Assembly: GCA_965368405.1 (NCBI GenBank)
Contig: CBDUMS010000010.1
Coordinates: 1-55,126 of the forward strand
Direction: 5' to 3'
Source: S012-113 sp965368405
Lineage (GTDB): Bacteria > Bacteroidota > Bacteroidia > Cytophagales > Cyclobacteriaceae
Length of the DNA stretch: 55,126 bases
A program made the position numbers and the translations under genes. This document shows positions 26,396-35,425 of this stretch, piece after piece. Position 1 is the first letter of the stretch. Every line of letters begins with the position of its first letter. The notes beneath the pieces are model-generated. The model saw nothing but the letters and a program-made list of their open reading frames with translations, did no database searches and was not told where the DNA came from.

Positions 26396-28285
26396 ATGTC
26401 TAGATTCATTGTTTTAATTGTTGGGTTACTTATTACTAACCTTAGTACTGCCCAAAACGCAGATTCAATCTTTATTCGCGAGAATTATATAAAACAGGAA
26501 TATCAAATTCCTATGCGTGATGGGGTGAGGCTTTTTACAATCGTGTATACTCCTAAAGATCAGTCGCAAGACTATCCCATGGTGATGAAACGCACCTGTT
26601 ATAGTATTAGACCCTATGGTGAAGACCAGTATCCTAATAGCCTTGGACCAAATCGATTCATGATGCGTGATAAGTACATTTTTGTATATCAAGATGTAAG
26701 AGGAAGATATATGTCCGAAGGTAGTTTCGATAATATGCGTCCGAATATCCCTGGAAATAATAAGCGCAATAAAAAAGATATTGATGAGAGCTCCGATACC
26801 TTCGATACGATAGAATGGCTCTTGAAAAATGTTAAGAATAACAACGGTAAGGTTGGCCAATTTGGAATATCGTACCCTGGATTCTACACTGCAGCGGCAC
26901 TTCCTGATGCTCACCCGGCATTAGTGGCGTCTTCTCCACAAGCCCCAATCGCTGATTTCTTTTTCGATGACTTTCATCATCAAGGGGCCTATCTCCAGAG
27001 TTACACACGCGCAGTGCCAGTGTTTGGGTATCAGAAAGATACCTTAACGACCACTTCCTGGTATGGTGAACATATGATTACTTCAGATAATAAAAATGGT
27101 TATGATTTCTATTTAAAGTTGGGGCCGTTAAAGAATGTGGCAGAATACTATGGTGAGGATAATGAGTTTTGGCAACAGCTAGTAGAGCATCCTAATTATG
27201 ATGAATTCTGGCAGAAACGAAGCATACTGCCTCATTTGAAGGAGATTGATCACGCCGTAATGACGGTTGGAGGATGGTATGATGCCGAAGATCTGTATGG
27301 GCCGTTAAATATATTTAAGCAGATAGAAAAGGATGGAAGGGCTAAGAACAATATCTTAATTATGGGCCCATGGAGTCATGGAGATTGGTCGCGTGAAAGA
27401 GGCGTACAAAAAATCAATCACATCTATTTTGGCGACAGCATCTCCACTTTTTATCAGAAGGAAATTGAGAAACCATTTTTTGAGTACTACTTAAAAGATA
27501 AAGGCACGATGAGTCTTCCTAAAGCTTATCTATTCGATCCGGGTATAAAGGAATGGCAAAAGTTCGACGTTTGGCCCCCGCAAGTCCCATCGACGAAACT
27601 GAGTTTTGCTGAAAATGGCAAATTATTAATTAATGCTTCAGCCGATCCAGAGGCTACGTTTGAATATATGAGTGACCCACAGAAGCCGGTGCCTTACAAA
27701 TCTACCAATGAAGGTATTCCCTTCACACCTCGTTCTTTTATGACCGACGATCAACGTCATGCTTCAACCAGACCGGATGTGTTAACGTTCGAAACGGATT
27801 TTCTGGAAGATGATATCACGCTGGCCGGCGAAATAATGGCTAAGCTCAAGGTAGCTTTGAGTACATCTGATGCAGATTTTGTGGTAAAGCTTATCGATGT
27901 CTTTCCAAATGATGAGCCGAGTACCATTGCTACACCAAAGAATGTTACTATGGGAGGCTATCAGAAGTTAGTTCGAAGCGAAGTGTTTAGAGGTCGGTTT
28001 AGAAATGGTTTTGACCAACCTGAACCTTTTGTGCCTGGTGAACCAACCAAGGTAGAATTTCCTTTGCAGGACATATTATACACTTTTAAGTCAGGTCATA
28101 AAATTATGATTCAGATTCAAAGTACTTGGTTTCCCTACATTGATAGAAATCCACAGAAATACGTAGATAACATCTTTAAAGCCAATGAAGAAGACTTTGT
28201 GAAATCTATGATCACTGTTTTCGGATCATCTGAGGTTGAGATCGGTGGCGATAATGAATTAGATGCCTTAATCCCAGTTAAATAG
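26396..28285 (+). CDS. Secreted CocE/NonD (X-Pro dipeptidyl-peptidase S15) family hydrolase
   Basis: 629 residues with a signal peptide (cleavage near LSTAQ). The alpha/beta-hydrolase domain has IPMRDGVRLFTIVYTP at its entry, the nucleophile elbow FGISYPG (Ser159), the acid in GGWYDAEDLYGPLN (Asp296) and the histidine in PWSHGDW (His328), all in the expected order; a C-terminal beta-sandwich (about 420-620) follows as in cocaine esterase and alpha-amino acid ester hydrolases. Likely reaction: hydrolysis of acyl esters or amides such as amino-acid esters, N-terminal dipeptides or beta-lactam side chains, in the periplasm. It is monocistronic, 74 bases after the SulP gene, and convergent (7-base gap) with the next one. 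Confidence 0.92.
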   Translation: MSRFIVLIVGLLITNLSTAQNADSIFIRENYIKQEYQIPMRDGVRLFTIVYTPKDQSQDYPMVMKRTCYSIRPYGEDQYPNSLGPNRFMMRDKYIFVYQDVRGRYMSEGSFDNMRPNIPGNNKRNKKDIDESSDTFDTIEWLLKNVKNNNGKVGQFGISYPGFYTAAALPDAHPALVASSPQAPIADFFFDDFHHQGAYLQSYTRAVPVFGYQKDTLTTTSWYGEHMITSDNKNGYDFYLKLGPLKNVAEYYGEDNEFWQQLVEHPNYDEFWQKRSILPHLKEIDHAVMTVGGWYDAEDLYGPLNIFKQIEKDGRAKNNILIMGPWSHGDWSRERGVQKINHIYFGDSISTFYQKEIEKPFFEYYLKDKGTMSLPKAYLFDPGIKEWQKFDVWPPQVPSTKLSFAENGKLLINASADPEATFEYMSDPQKPVPYKSTNEGIPFTPRSFMTDDQRHASTRPDVLTFETDFLEDDITLAGEIMAKLKVALSTSDADFVVKLIDVFPNDEPSTIATPKNVTMGGYQKLVRSEVFRGRFRNGFDQPEPFVPGEPTKVEFPLQDILYTFKSGHKIMIQIQSTWFPYIDRNPQKYVDNIFKANEEDFVKSMITVFGSSEVEIGGDNELDALIPVK

Positions 28286-28292
28286 GGGCGCT

Positions 28293-29042
28293 CTATTGGA
28301 TACTTACCATTATATGGAAATCGCCCGATGCATAAGAAGCGATTTCGTAGTGATTATAATGTAGTTTAATTGAATCTTGAAAGAACGCGTAGTTCCCAGG
28401 GAGTGTGAATACTCCGCCCATAAAATCGAATCCTGCATCCTCAAAAGTCTGGTTCTCTCGTAAATATTTAAGTCTAAAGGCTTTCTCCGCTCGAGCGGTA
28501 AAGGTGTCCATATCTGCGATGAAATCCGATAGTGGCACAAGACTTCCAGTTTCTCTGTTAAAATTAAAATATCGCTTATTCTTATTGGGATGAGCGCCGC
28601 CGAAAAAAGTCATGGCAGAGGTCTCAAATACAATTATGGAATCATTTTTAGTTACCTCTTGTGTTTTTATACGAGCTTCCCAACCGACACTCGACTCTGG
28701 AAAGTCGGTTCGAAACCTGCGGAATGAATCGCTAAGGGTGTTCACGGCCTCCTCTAAGGTTGGATCTGATGTAGACTCTACATCGCCCATGCCAATAAAG
28801 TCGAGGGTAGAGTTACGAATTATTCTATTGGCAAGATAAACCGCCATAGAATCTCCACTATTAAACTCAGGATAAGTGATTGTGGCCAGAAAACAAGGGT
28901 CGCGTTCGGGTTCACAATCTGGTGTCTGAAATTCAATGCTTTTAAGTTCATAACCCAATGCGTTTGTAGCCTCAGATTGGGGTCCTTGACAACCCATTGC
29001 AATAGACAGGCTGAGCATCAAGCAAATTTTAATAATCTTCAT
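28293..29042 (-). CDS. Lipoprotein with DUF3298/RsiV-like domain
   Basis: From the ATG at 29042 the protein is 249 residues and begins with a good lipoprotein signal (MKIIKICLMLSLSIAMGC, Cys18); the longer frame to 29099 would hide this signal and is rejected. The mature part has a helical-beta segment (about 60-125) with SVGWEARIKTQEV and then AHPNKNKRYFNFNRETGSLVPLSDF, matching the DUF4163/DUF3298 pair found in RsiV and many secreted Bacteroidota proteins (the AHP...N...F/N pattern is typical). RsiV binds lysozyme; nothing shows that this one does. It is divergent from the gamma-lyase gene and overlaps no other gene. Confidence 0.8.
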   Translation of the reverse strand: MKIIKICLMLSLSIAMGCQGPQSEATNALGYELKSIEFQTPDCEPERDPCFLATITYPEFNSGDSMAVYLANRIIRNSTLDFIGMGDVESTSDPTLEEAVNTLSDSFRRFRTDFPESSVGWEARIKTQEVTKNDSIIVFETSAMTFFGGAHPNKNKRYFNFNRETGSLVPLSDFIADMDTFTARAEKAFRLKYLRENQTFEDAGFDFMGGVFTLPGNYAFFQDSIKLHYNHYEIASYASGDFHIMVSIQ

Positions 29043-29121
29043 ATTTCCTGAGTTAAAAGTAGAGCTGCAACTATGTAAAATGAATGCAACGTTAATCACA
29101 TTTATTAATTGATCAAAAGAT

Positions 29122-29129
29122 TAAATTTG
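29122..29129 (+). promoter_or_regulatory. -7 box for the Met/Cys gamma-lyase gene
   Basis: TAAATTTG is a perfect TAnnTTTG, 22 bases before the ATG at 29152. A TTTA at 29101-29104 sits at about the right distance for a degenerate -33 element. Confidence 0.55.
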
Positions 29130-29151
29130 TACAGGTAATAACAGAATAATA

Positions 29152-30351
29152 ATGGAAGGAAAAAACAACGGCTTTGACACCAATTTAATTCACGCAGGTG
29201 AGCTTAAAGATGAATTCGGTAGTGCAGTCACACCAATTTATCAAACCTCAACATTTTCATTTAATAGTGCCGATAATGGAGCGAACCGATTTTCAGGGGC
29301 AGAACAGGGATATATCTATACACGTTTATCGAATCCAACCATAAAGGCGCTTGAAGATAAACTCGGAGCTCTGGAGCATGGTGTAGGTGGTGTAGCGCTG
29401 GCTTCTGGAATGGCCGCCGTTACTACGGCGTATATTACATTTCTAAAACAAGGCGATCATATGATTTCCAGTAGCTCAGTCTATGGCCCAAGCCGGACGG
29501 TAATGGAGTCTATTTTTGCAAATTTTGGAATAGAATCAACATTTGTAGATACTTCGGATTTAGAAAGTGTTATTGAGGCCATTCAACCCAATACTAAAAT
29601 GCTCTACCTCGAAACACCTGCCAATCCTACTATGACCATTACGGATATTAGAGCAGCGAGCAAAATTGCGAAAGCGAATGATATCATTACAGTAGTAGAC
29701 AATACTTTTTGCAGTCCATATTTACAAAAACCACTCGACCTAGGAGCCGATGTAGTTTTGCACTCCCTCACAAAATTCATTAACGGACATGCCGATGTAG
29801 TAGGAGGTGCGCTTATAGCAAAGGATCCTGTTCTATTAAAGAAACTTCGTCATACTATGATTATGATGGGAGGTAATATGGATCCGCATCAAGCCTATTT
29901 GGTGAGTCGAGGGGTTAAAACATTATCGATTCGCATTGATCGTGCACAGGAAAATGCATTAAAAGTAGCCGAATGGCTTGAAAATCACCCTAAAATTAGC
30001 TGGGTAAACTATCCGGGTTTGGAGTCGTTTAAGCAAAAGGACCTTGTAAAAGAACAGATGAATGGTTTTGGAACCATGATGAGCTTCGGAGTAAAAGGCG
30101 GATTAGAGGCAGGTAAGATATTAATGAACAGTGTAAAGCTAGCTTTGCTGGCCGTTTCGTTAGGTGGTGTAGAAACCTTAATACAGCACCCTGCATCAAT
30201 GACGCATGTAATTATGAGCCCAGAATCACGACTCCAGGCCGGTATTACAGATGAAATGGTTCGGTTTTCAGTAGGGATAGAAAGTGTTGAGGACATTATC
30301 AATGATCTGGAGCAGGCTTTAAAAGCAGTTCCTGCAGCGATACCTGTTTAA
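29152..30351 (+). CDS. PLP-dependent methionine gamma-lyase / cystathionine gamma-lyase family enzyme
   Basis: 399 residues, full-length Cys/Met metabolism enzyme. The PLP lysine is in HSLTKFINGHADVVGG (Lys208), the aspartate partner in VVDNTFCSPYLQKP, and the cofactor tyrosine in YTRLSNPT. Overall similarity is to methionine gamma-lyases, which split methionine into methanethiol, ammonia and 2-oxobutyrate. However, the position of the MGL-specific cysteine (YGC in the Pseudomonas enzyme) is proline here (SVYGPSRTVME), so the substrate may be cystathionine, homocysteine or another sulfur amino acid. It is monocistronic with its own promoter and followed 71 bases later by ppx. Confidence 0.87.
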   Translation: MEGKNNGFDTNLIHAGELKDEFGSAVTPIYQTSTFSFNSADNGANRFSGAEQGYIYTRLSNPTIKALEDKLGALEHGVGGVALASGMAAVTTAYITFLKQGDHMISSSSVYGPSRTVMESIFANFGIESTFVDTSDLESVIEAIQPNTKMLYLETPANPTMTITDIRAASKIAKANDIITVVDNTFCSPYLQKPLDLGADVVLHSLTKFINGHADVVGGALIAKDPVLLKKLRHTMIMMGGNMDPHQAYLVSRGVKTLSIRIDRAQENALKVAEWLENHPKISWVNYPGLESFKQKDLVKEQMNGFGTMMSFGVKGGLEAGKILMNSVKLALLAVSLGGVETLIQHPASMTHVIMSPESRLQAGITDEMVRFSVGIESVEDIINDLEQALKAVPAAIPV

Positions 30352-30422
30352 TAAATTATATTCCGTTTCACTAAAGCAATTAGATTGTTGGTCGAACAAG
30401 GTATTTGCCCTATTATTATTAT

Positions 30423-31292
30423 ATGATCTTAGCAGCGATTGACATCGGCTCAAATGCCATCCGACTTCAGATAACGAGGGTTATCTGGAATAAAGTAGAT
30501 AAACCAGTTTATAAGGTGCTGGAATCAATTCGGTTTCCGCTGCGATTAGGAAATGATGCCTTTCGAACTGGAGAAATTACATTTCGTAGCGAGATCAAGT
30601 TTATCAACCTAATGATGGCTTTTCGAACATTAATCGATCTATATGAAGCCGATGATATTTATGCTTGTGCTACTTCTGCAATTCGAGACTCTGTTAATGG
30701 AGATAGAATTGTTCAACGAGCCTATGAAAAAAGCGGGTTACATATCGAAATAATTTCGGGTGAACGTGAAGCTAAAATTTTAGATATGGCTGTTCATAAA
30801 GATTTAAAAGATGGCCATTATTTACATATTGATGTAGGAGGAGGTAGTACTGAGATAAATATGATTACAGGGAGTGAAAGCTACGCTCGCAGATCTTTTC
30901 GTTTGGGTTCTGTCCGCAATATGCAGGGAAGGGAAAAAGCTTCTTCATGGACCGATATGGATTCTTGGGTGAAAGAAAACCTAAATGGTGAATTGGATGC
31001 TGTGATAGCTACAGGGGGAAACATTCGAACCTTACAAAAACTTTTACTGGCTCAAAAAATCGATTTACAGACCATAGATCAACTTGAAATGATGGTCGCA
31101 GAAATCAATGCGCTCTCGTATGATCAGCGAATTGAGAAGCTTGGCATGCGAGAGGATAGAGCAGATGTAATTCCTTTTGCCTCTGATATCTACCTTCGAA
31201 CAATGCGCAGCGCCGGAGCTGAGAAAATAATGATTCCTGATGTTGGATTAAAGGACGGGATTATCGAAATGCTCTTTCAACGAAATTGCTGA
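30423..31292 (+). CDS. Ppx/GppA phosphatase family protein (exopolyphosphatase-like)
   Basis: 289 residues from the ATG at 30423; the TTG at 30405 only adds a tyrosine-rich leader. ASKHA fold: AAIDIGSNAIRL at the N terminus (phosphate 1), ISGEREAKIL (about 118-127, catalytic glutamate), HIDVGGGSTEINM (about 135-147, phosphate 2) and ATGGNIRTL (about 197-205). These are the Ppx/GppA residues for hydrolysing polyphosphate or pppGpp. The short form without the C-terminal HD-like domain is common in this phylum. Usually ppk sits nearby; it does not here. Confidence 0.92.
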   Translation: MILAAIDIGSNAIRLQITRVIWNKVDKPVYKVLESIRFPLRLGNDAFRTGEITFRSEIKFINLMMAFRTLIDLYEADDIYACATSAIRDSVNGDRIVQRAYEKSGLHIEIISGEREAKILDMAVHKDLKDGHYLHIDVGGGSTEINMITGSESYARRSFRLGSVRNMQGREKASSWTDMDSWVKENLNGELDAVIATGGNIRTLQKLLLAQKIDLQTIDQLEMMVAEINALSYDQRIEKLGMREDRADVIPFASDIYLRTMRSAGAEKIMIPDVGLKDGIIEMLFQRNC

Positions 31293-31358
31293 TGAAATTT
31301 ACTATTGGATTTTATCTGAATACAATTTTTACTAACTTACTCCTATAATTAACAATTT

Positions 31359-32210
31359 ATGGAGCGGATATTAGTCCCCACCGATTTTTCAAGAGAAGCA
31401 GAGAATGCCCTCCAAACCGCGATTTTTATTGCGAAGGCTAGCAATGCACAACTCATTCTTTTGCATATTCTGGAAGTGTCAAGTAATAAGATATTTGGCA
31501 ATAATGAATCCACCGATGAAATAAGCAACGAGGTCCATCTAGAAGACGATCTTGCTAAAGTGCAGGAGAACTTTGCACGAAGTATTACACTCCACAATCT
31601 TGAAACGGCCGGCATTGAGTATGATGAAGTAATTCGCATTGGGAGTGTTAGTAAATCCTTAGAGGCATTTATAGAAGCCACGAGTATCGATTTCGTTGTG
31701 ATGGGTACCAAATCTGCCTGGGGGCTCAACGATATTCTCCTCGGCACAACTACAGATAAACTACTCAGACGAATTAGCTGCCCTGTATTATCGGTGAATA
31801 AGGTTGTGCCCGTAGAAACCTTTAAAAAGATTGTTTTCCCTACCACAACCTTAAACAAAGAAACTAAGTTGATAAAAATCATCAAGCAGTTTCAAAAACT
31901 GTTTAATTCGAAAATATACTTGGTTAGGATTAACACACCTGTAAACTTTATTCCAGATAAAGAGTCAATCCAGTTACTTGAAGTTTACGCCACTGAAAAT
32001 GATCTGGCTAACTACGAAAGTTCTGTATTTGGGCATACCATGGAAGAAGACGGGATTCGCGATTTTGCAGATTTAAAAGATGCAGGGTTAATTGCGATGG
32101 CTACTTCGGCTCATACCGGCCTATGGAAAATAATTCAGGGATCGGTTGCTAAGGAACTAGTTAGCCATTCTACCAGACCTGTTCTTACGGTTAGGCTCGA
32201 CAATAAATAG
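31359..32210 (+). CDS. Universal stress protein, tandem UspA domains
   Basis: 283 residues holding two Usp domains (about 1-147 and 152-280). The first starts ILVPTDFSREAENALQTAI and ends with the ATP-loop pattern MGTKSAWGLNDILLGTTTDK followed by SCPVLSV, so nucleotide binding is likely. The second is degenerate: its corresponding loop reads MATSAHTGLWKIIQGSVAK with the first glycine replaced. Cytoplasmic stress role, mechanism unknown in this family. It starts 66 bases after ppx and its stop is separated by a single base from the stop of the convergent DUF4159 gene. Confidence 0.93.
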   Translation: MERILVPTDFSREAENALQTAIFIAKASNAQLILLHILEVSSNKIFGNNESTDEISNEVHLEDDLAKVQENFARSITLHNLETAGIEYDEVIRIGSVSKSLEAFIEATSIDFVVMGTKSAWGLNDILLGTTTDKLLRRISCPVLSVNKVVPVETFKKIVFPTTTLNKETKLIKIIKQFQKLFNSKIYLVRINTPVNFIPDKESIQLLEVYATENDLANYESSVFGHTMEEDGIRDFADLKDAGLIAMATSAHTGLWKIIQGSVAKELVSHSTRPVLTVRLDNK

Positions 32211-32211
32211 G

Positions 32212-32868
32212 CTATTCGCCTGTAAAACTGTACTGGATAATATTTGCGCCCATTTTTAGTGCTAGTTCACGTAAAGCTGGTGGATCGTTATAGATTTGTT
32301 GGTCTTCCCACCCATTACCTAAATCTGTTTCATAAGTATAATAACAAACTAATCTTCCCTCATACATAATCCCAAAACCTTGAGCCGGTTTACCATCATG
32401 TTCATGGATTTTTGGTAAACCTTGATCGAACTCAAATTTTTGATGATAAATAGGATGGTCGAAAGGTATTTCAACGAAATCTAGAGATGGAAACACTTTC
32501 TTCATCTCTAACCGAATAAACTGATCTAGTCCATAATTGTCGTCGATGTGTAGAAAGCCACCGGCCAACAAATAATTTCTTAAGTTTTCAGCCTCCTGAT
32601 CAGAGAAAACAACATTGCCATGGCCCGTCATATACACATAAGGGTACAAAAATAACTCAGGGCCACCGACCTCAACCACATCTTCCTCAGCCGCGATATT
32701 GGTATTTAGTTTTTGATTACAATACTGAATTAAATTTGGAAGGGCAGTTTTATTCGAATACCAATCGCCGCCGCCATTATACTTTAGCTTAGCAATTTTT
32801 ACTTGCTGACTAAATCCACTAATGTCCATCGATATTAGAAATGCCGTTACCAATAAATATCGCATCAT
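32212..32868 (-). CDS. Secreted DUF4159 protein
   Basis: 218 residues with a signal peptide (cleavage near GFSQ). The rest matches the DUF4159 family: KIAKLKYNGGGDWYSNKTAL, YPYVYMTGHGNVVFSDQEAE, LRNYLLAGGFLHIDDNYGLD (a GATase-like alpha/beta core) and the FGIMYEGRLVCYYTYETDLG segment. In this phylum DUF4159 proteins often sit with MoxR/DUF58 genes; none is here. Possibly a non-enzymatic glutamine-amidotransferase-like fold. Start could be either of two adjacent ATG codons. Divergent from the carboxypeptidase gene with 64 bases between. Confidence 0.85.
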   Translation of the reverse strand: MMRYLLVTAFLISMDISGFSQQVKIAKLKYNGGGDWYSNKTALPNLIQYCNQKLNTNIAAEEDVVEVGGPELFLYPYVYMTGHGNVVFSDQEAENLRNYLLAGGFLHIDDNYGLDQFIRLEMKKVFPSLDFVEIPFDHPIYHQKFEFDQGLPKIHEHDGKPAQGFGIMYEGRLVCYYTYETDLGNGWEDQQIYNDPPALRELALKMGANIIQYSFTGE

Positions 32869-32932
32869 CCTATTTCACTATTTTTGAAAGGTAAATATGT
32901 CGTTTTTTGTTTAAATAACCCTAATTAACGCA

Positions 32933-34321
32933 GTGTTTCAATCCCTATTTAATAGTTACAACGATTTTCATGTTGATAAGATTACAAAGAACCGATTTCA
33001 GCCTGAAGAATTTCATCAGCTGATTAATTCCTATCGGAATATAAAATTAACACAGGAAGCTAATTCTGTGGAAGGAAGACCTATTTACTCCATTAAAATG
33101 GGCACTGGCCCAGTAAAGGTAATGATGTGGTCGCAAATGCACGGCAATGAATCTACGGCCACCAGAGCCTTGCTAGACTTACTTAATTTTAATGAGTCAC
33201 CGAATAAATATGGTGAGCAATGGCGCCAGATTCTGGAAAAGCTAACCGTTATTATAGTACCAATTATTAATCCAGATGGCACCGCAAGGTTTATACGCCG
33301 CAATGCTCTCGATATCGATCTAAACCGAGATGCAAGAGAATTTGTATCACCCGAAGCACAATTATTGAAACGTTTGTTTCAAGAAATTAAACCTGATTTT
33401 GGTTTTAACCTTCACGATCAAAAAAGACATTATAATATAATGGATACGCCACGGCCAAGCAGTATCTCCTTTCTTGCACCAGCTTTTAACGCGGCCGAAG
33501 AAATTAATAATACACGTGGGCGGGCCATGCAGCTTATCGCATTCCTAAGTCAAGAGCTGCAGAAGGTTATACCCGGTAGGGTTGGTATCTATAACGATAG
33601 CTTTGCACCCAGAGCTTTTGGCGATTACGCCCAGTCGCTGGGAATAAGCACGGTACTTGTTGAGTCTGGGTGGCAGGCTTATGATATGGAAAAGGAAGGT
33701 ATTCGAAAATTAAACTTTTGCATGCTCATTAGTGGACTTCAAACAATTGCCTCAAAAGGTTATGAAGCTAAGACGGTAGAAGATTATGAGGGTATACCAC
33801 TCAATGATGATAAAATGCTTGATGTACTTATTAGGGGAGCATCTTTAAGTAGGGGCAAGGAGCAATATATCGTAGATATTGGTATTGAAAGAACAGAAAT
33901 TCCACTACCACCAACTGGCGATTATTATAGCCGTGGTGAAATAAAGGACCTTGGGGATTTAAAGGAATGGCACGGGTTCGAAGAGGTAGATGCTACCGGG
34001 CTGATGGCAATTCCAGGCCGCGTACTAGAGAAATCCTTTGAAGAATGGGAAGGACTAACAGAAACAGAACAATCTGAATATTTAAAGGAAGGCTATCTTT
34101 ATTTAGTGGGAAACGAAAAAGATAAGCATGCGCATATTCCTGGACCAATCAATTCTGTTTTAGACCTTACCTCCTTTGCAACTAATCTAAGAACTGAAGA
34201 CTTAGCTAACTTTATTCTTATAAATAAAGCCGGGGAAATTCAATATGTAGTAATTAATGGATTCCTATGCCCAGCTTTTGAGGCTTTGCCAGAAGAGCTT
34301 AATGGTTTGATTATTAAGTAA
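32933..34321 (+). CDS. M14-type zinc carboxypeptidase, cytoplasmic
   Basis: 462 residues. The M14 zinc ligands are visible as MHGNES (His70, Glu73) and NLHDQK (His161), with substrate contacts in INPDGTARFIRRNALDIDLNRD (Asn-Arg) and the catalytic Glu in VLVESGWQ (Glu244). There is no signal peptide, unusual for a digestive enzyme and suggesting peptide or cell-wall fragment trimming, or amide cleavage, inside the cell. A further 190 residues follow the catalytic domain, with a GDYYSRGEIKDLGDLKEWHG beta-rich part. The start is a GTG; no ATG fits the conserved N terminus. Its promoter must lie in the 64 bases shared with the divergent DUF4159 gene. Confidence 0.87.
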   Translation: MFQSLFNSYNDFHVDKITKNRFQPEEFHQLINSYRNIKLTQEANSVEGRPIYSIKMGTGPVKVMMWSQMHGNESTATRALLDLLNFNESPNKYGEQWRQILEKLTVIIVPIINPDGTARFIRRNALDIDLNRDAREFVSPEAQLLKRLFQEIKPDFGFNLHDQKRHYNIMDTPRPSSISFLAPAFNAAEEINNTRGRAMQLIAFLSQELQKVIPGRVGIYNDSFAPRAFGDYAQSLGISTVLVESGWQAYDMEKEGIRKLNFCMLISGLQTIASKGYEAKTVEDYEGIPLNDDKMLDVLIRGASLSRGKEQYIVDIGIERTEIPLPPTGDYYSRGEIKDLGDLKEWHGFEEVDATGLMAIPGRVLEKSFEEWEGLTETEQSEYLKEGYLYLVGNEKDKHAHIPGPINSVLDLTSFATNLRTEDLANFILINKAGEIQYVVINGFLCPAFEALPEELNGLIIK

Positions 34322-34432
34322 TTGCACGCTAGCCTTCCTTTGAAAGACAAAAAAAGTAAAAAATTTTACCATCTAATTTAAACCTTTTCGGTCTGGGCTA
34401 CTCTAAGGAGCAAACAAACTAAAAGCAAAGAC

Positions 34433-35308
34433 ATGAAAAAGTTAAATTCATTCCAATCACTCGGACGACAATTATTCCTAATCGCCGGTGTAGCAGCATT
34501 TACATTTATGGCTTCTTGTACTACAGAAGCAGATATGGAGCCACTCCTTAGTATCGACGATACTAATGTAGAAGCCGACCTCCTTGCTGAGGGAGACTTT
34601 GAAGAAATCGATGATATCGTATCTAATATGATGGAAGTGGCGGAATTTGGTAACGGTGGTAAGATCGAAAATAACAAGCCAGATGAAAGGTGTGGTTGTG
34701 CAGATGTTACCCATGATAAAGAAGCGCAAACAATAATTATAGATTTTGGAGAGGGGTGCACAGGCCCTAACGGTATAACAAGGTCGGGTGCAATTATTAT
34801 CACCTATGATGGCCATCGTTTTGTTCCCGGATCTAGTTGGATTACAACATTCAGAGATTTCTATGTGAACGACAGACATATTGAAGGAACACGTACTGTT
34901 ACTAATATTTCGGAATCTATCGATGCAGAGCCAACTTTCCACATCACTTTGGTAGACGGAAAAGTAACATGGCCAGACGAAACATTTGCAACACGTGAAG
35001 TAGACCGCGTTCGGGTATGGAAGCGTGCTGACAATCCATTACTTGATGAATTTCATATCCTACCTGAGAGCACTGCCAATGGTGTAAACAGAGAAGAAAT
35101 TAGATATTCTACAATCGTGATCGAGAGTTTGGTTTATAAGCGAATGTGTCGTGGAGCAAAAGGAGGTAGAATACCGGTAGCCGGAGTTAAAGATGTGACC
35201 TATGGCGAAAGAGTATTCTCGATTGATTTTGGTGACGGTGAATGCGATACAATTGTAACAATAACATCAGGCGATGAAACAAAAACTGTCGACCTATCTG
35301 ACAGATAG
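34433..35308 (+). CDS. Envelope lipoprotein with repeated IDFG-G-C motif, unknown function
   Basis: 291 residues with a lipoprotein signal, lipobox MASC and Cys29. The mature protein is acidic at first (DDTNVEADLLAEGDFEEIDD) and then beta-rich. Two segments resemble each other: IIIDFGEGCTGPNGITRSG (about 101-119) and FSIDFGDGECDTIVTITSG (about 266-284), each with IDFG-x-G and a cysteine, suggesting a duplicated beta unit or a disulfide near both. I recall related lipoproteins in Bacteroidota but no function. It is monocistronic and ends in a strong terminator 25 bases after its stop. Confidence 0.75.
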   Translation: MKKLNSFQSLGRQLFLIAGVAAFTFMASCTTEADMEPLLSIDDTNVEADLLAEGDFEEIDDIVSNMMEVAEFGNGGKIENNKPDERCGCADVTHDKEAQTIIIDFGEGCTGPNGITRSGAIIITYDGHRFVPGSSWITTFRDFYVNDRHIEGTRTVTNISESIDAEPTFHITLVDGKVTWPDETFATREVDRVRVWKRADNPLLDEFHILPESTANGVNREEIRYSTIVIESLVYKRMCRGAKGGRIPVAGVKDVTYGERVFSIDFGDGECDTIVTITSGDETKTVDLSDR

Positions 35309-35332
35309 TAATTATTAATGGTTGTTGAGTTG

Positions 35333-35369
35333 AGTCTCCCGTTCGTAGCGGGGGGCTTTTTTTATTTTT
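35333..35369 (+). terminator. Rho-independent terminator after the lipoprotein gene
   Basis: AGTCTCCCG (35333-35341) pairs with CGGGGGGCT (35349-35357; two G-U pairs) around a 7-base loop and runs into seven consecutive T and further T-rich sequence. A textbook intrinsic terminator 25 bases after the stop at 35308. Confidence 0.9.
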
Positions 35370-35395
35370 AACTGTTTTCTTTTAATTCATAATCA

Positions 35396-35403
35396 TAAAT
35401 TTG
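35396..35403 (+). promoter_or_regulatory. -7 box for thyA
   Basis: TAAATTTG, a perfect TAnnTTTG, 22 bases before the thyA ATG and just after the preceding terminator. The -33 region is T-rich but lacks an exact TTTG. Confidence 0.55.
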
Positions 35404-35425
35404 TCAAAATCATAAGGATGACAAT

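Noticed and set aside
26465..26914. 149-codon open frame antisense to the CocE-type hydrolase
   Set aside because: No signal, no motif, composition typical of an antisense frame of a real gene.
31349..31885. 178-codon open frame antisense to the universal stress protein gene
   Set aside because: Serine/isoleucine-rich shadow translation with no family features, fully overlapped by a clear Usp gene.
34478..34942. 154-codon antisense frame opposite the lipoprotein gene
   Set aside because: Cysteine- and histidine-rich without any domain; no promoter or ribosome site; the plus-strand lipoprotein has signal peptide and terminator.
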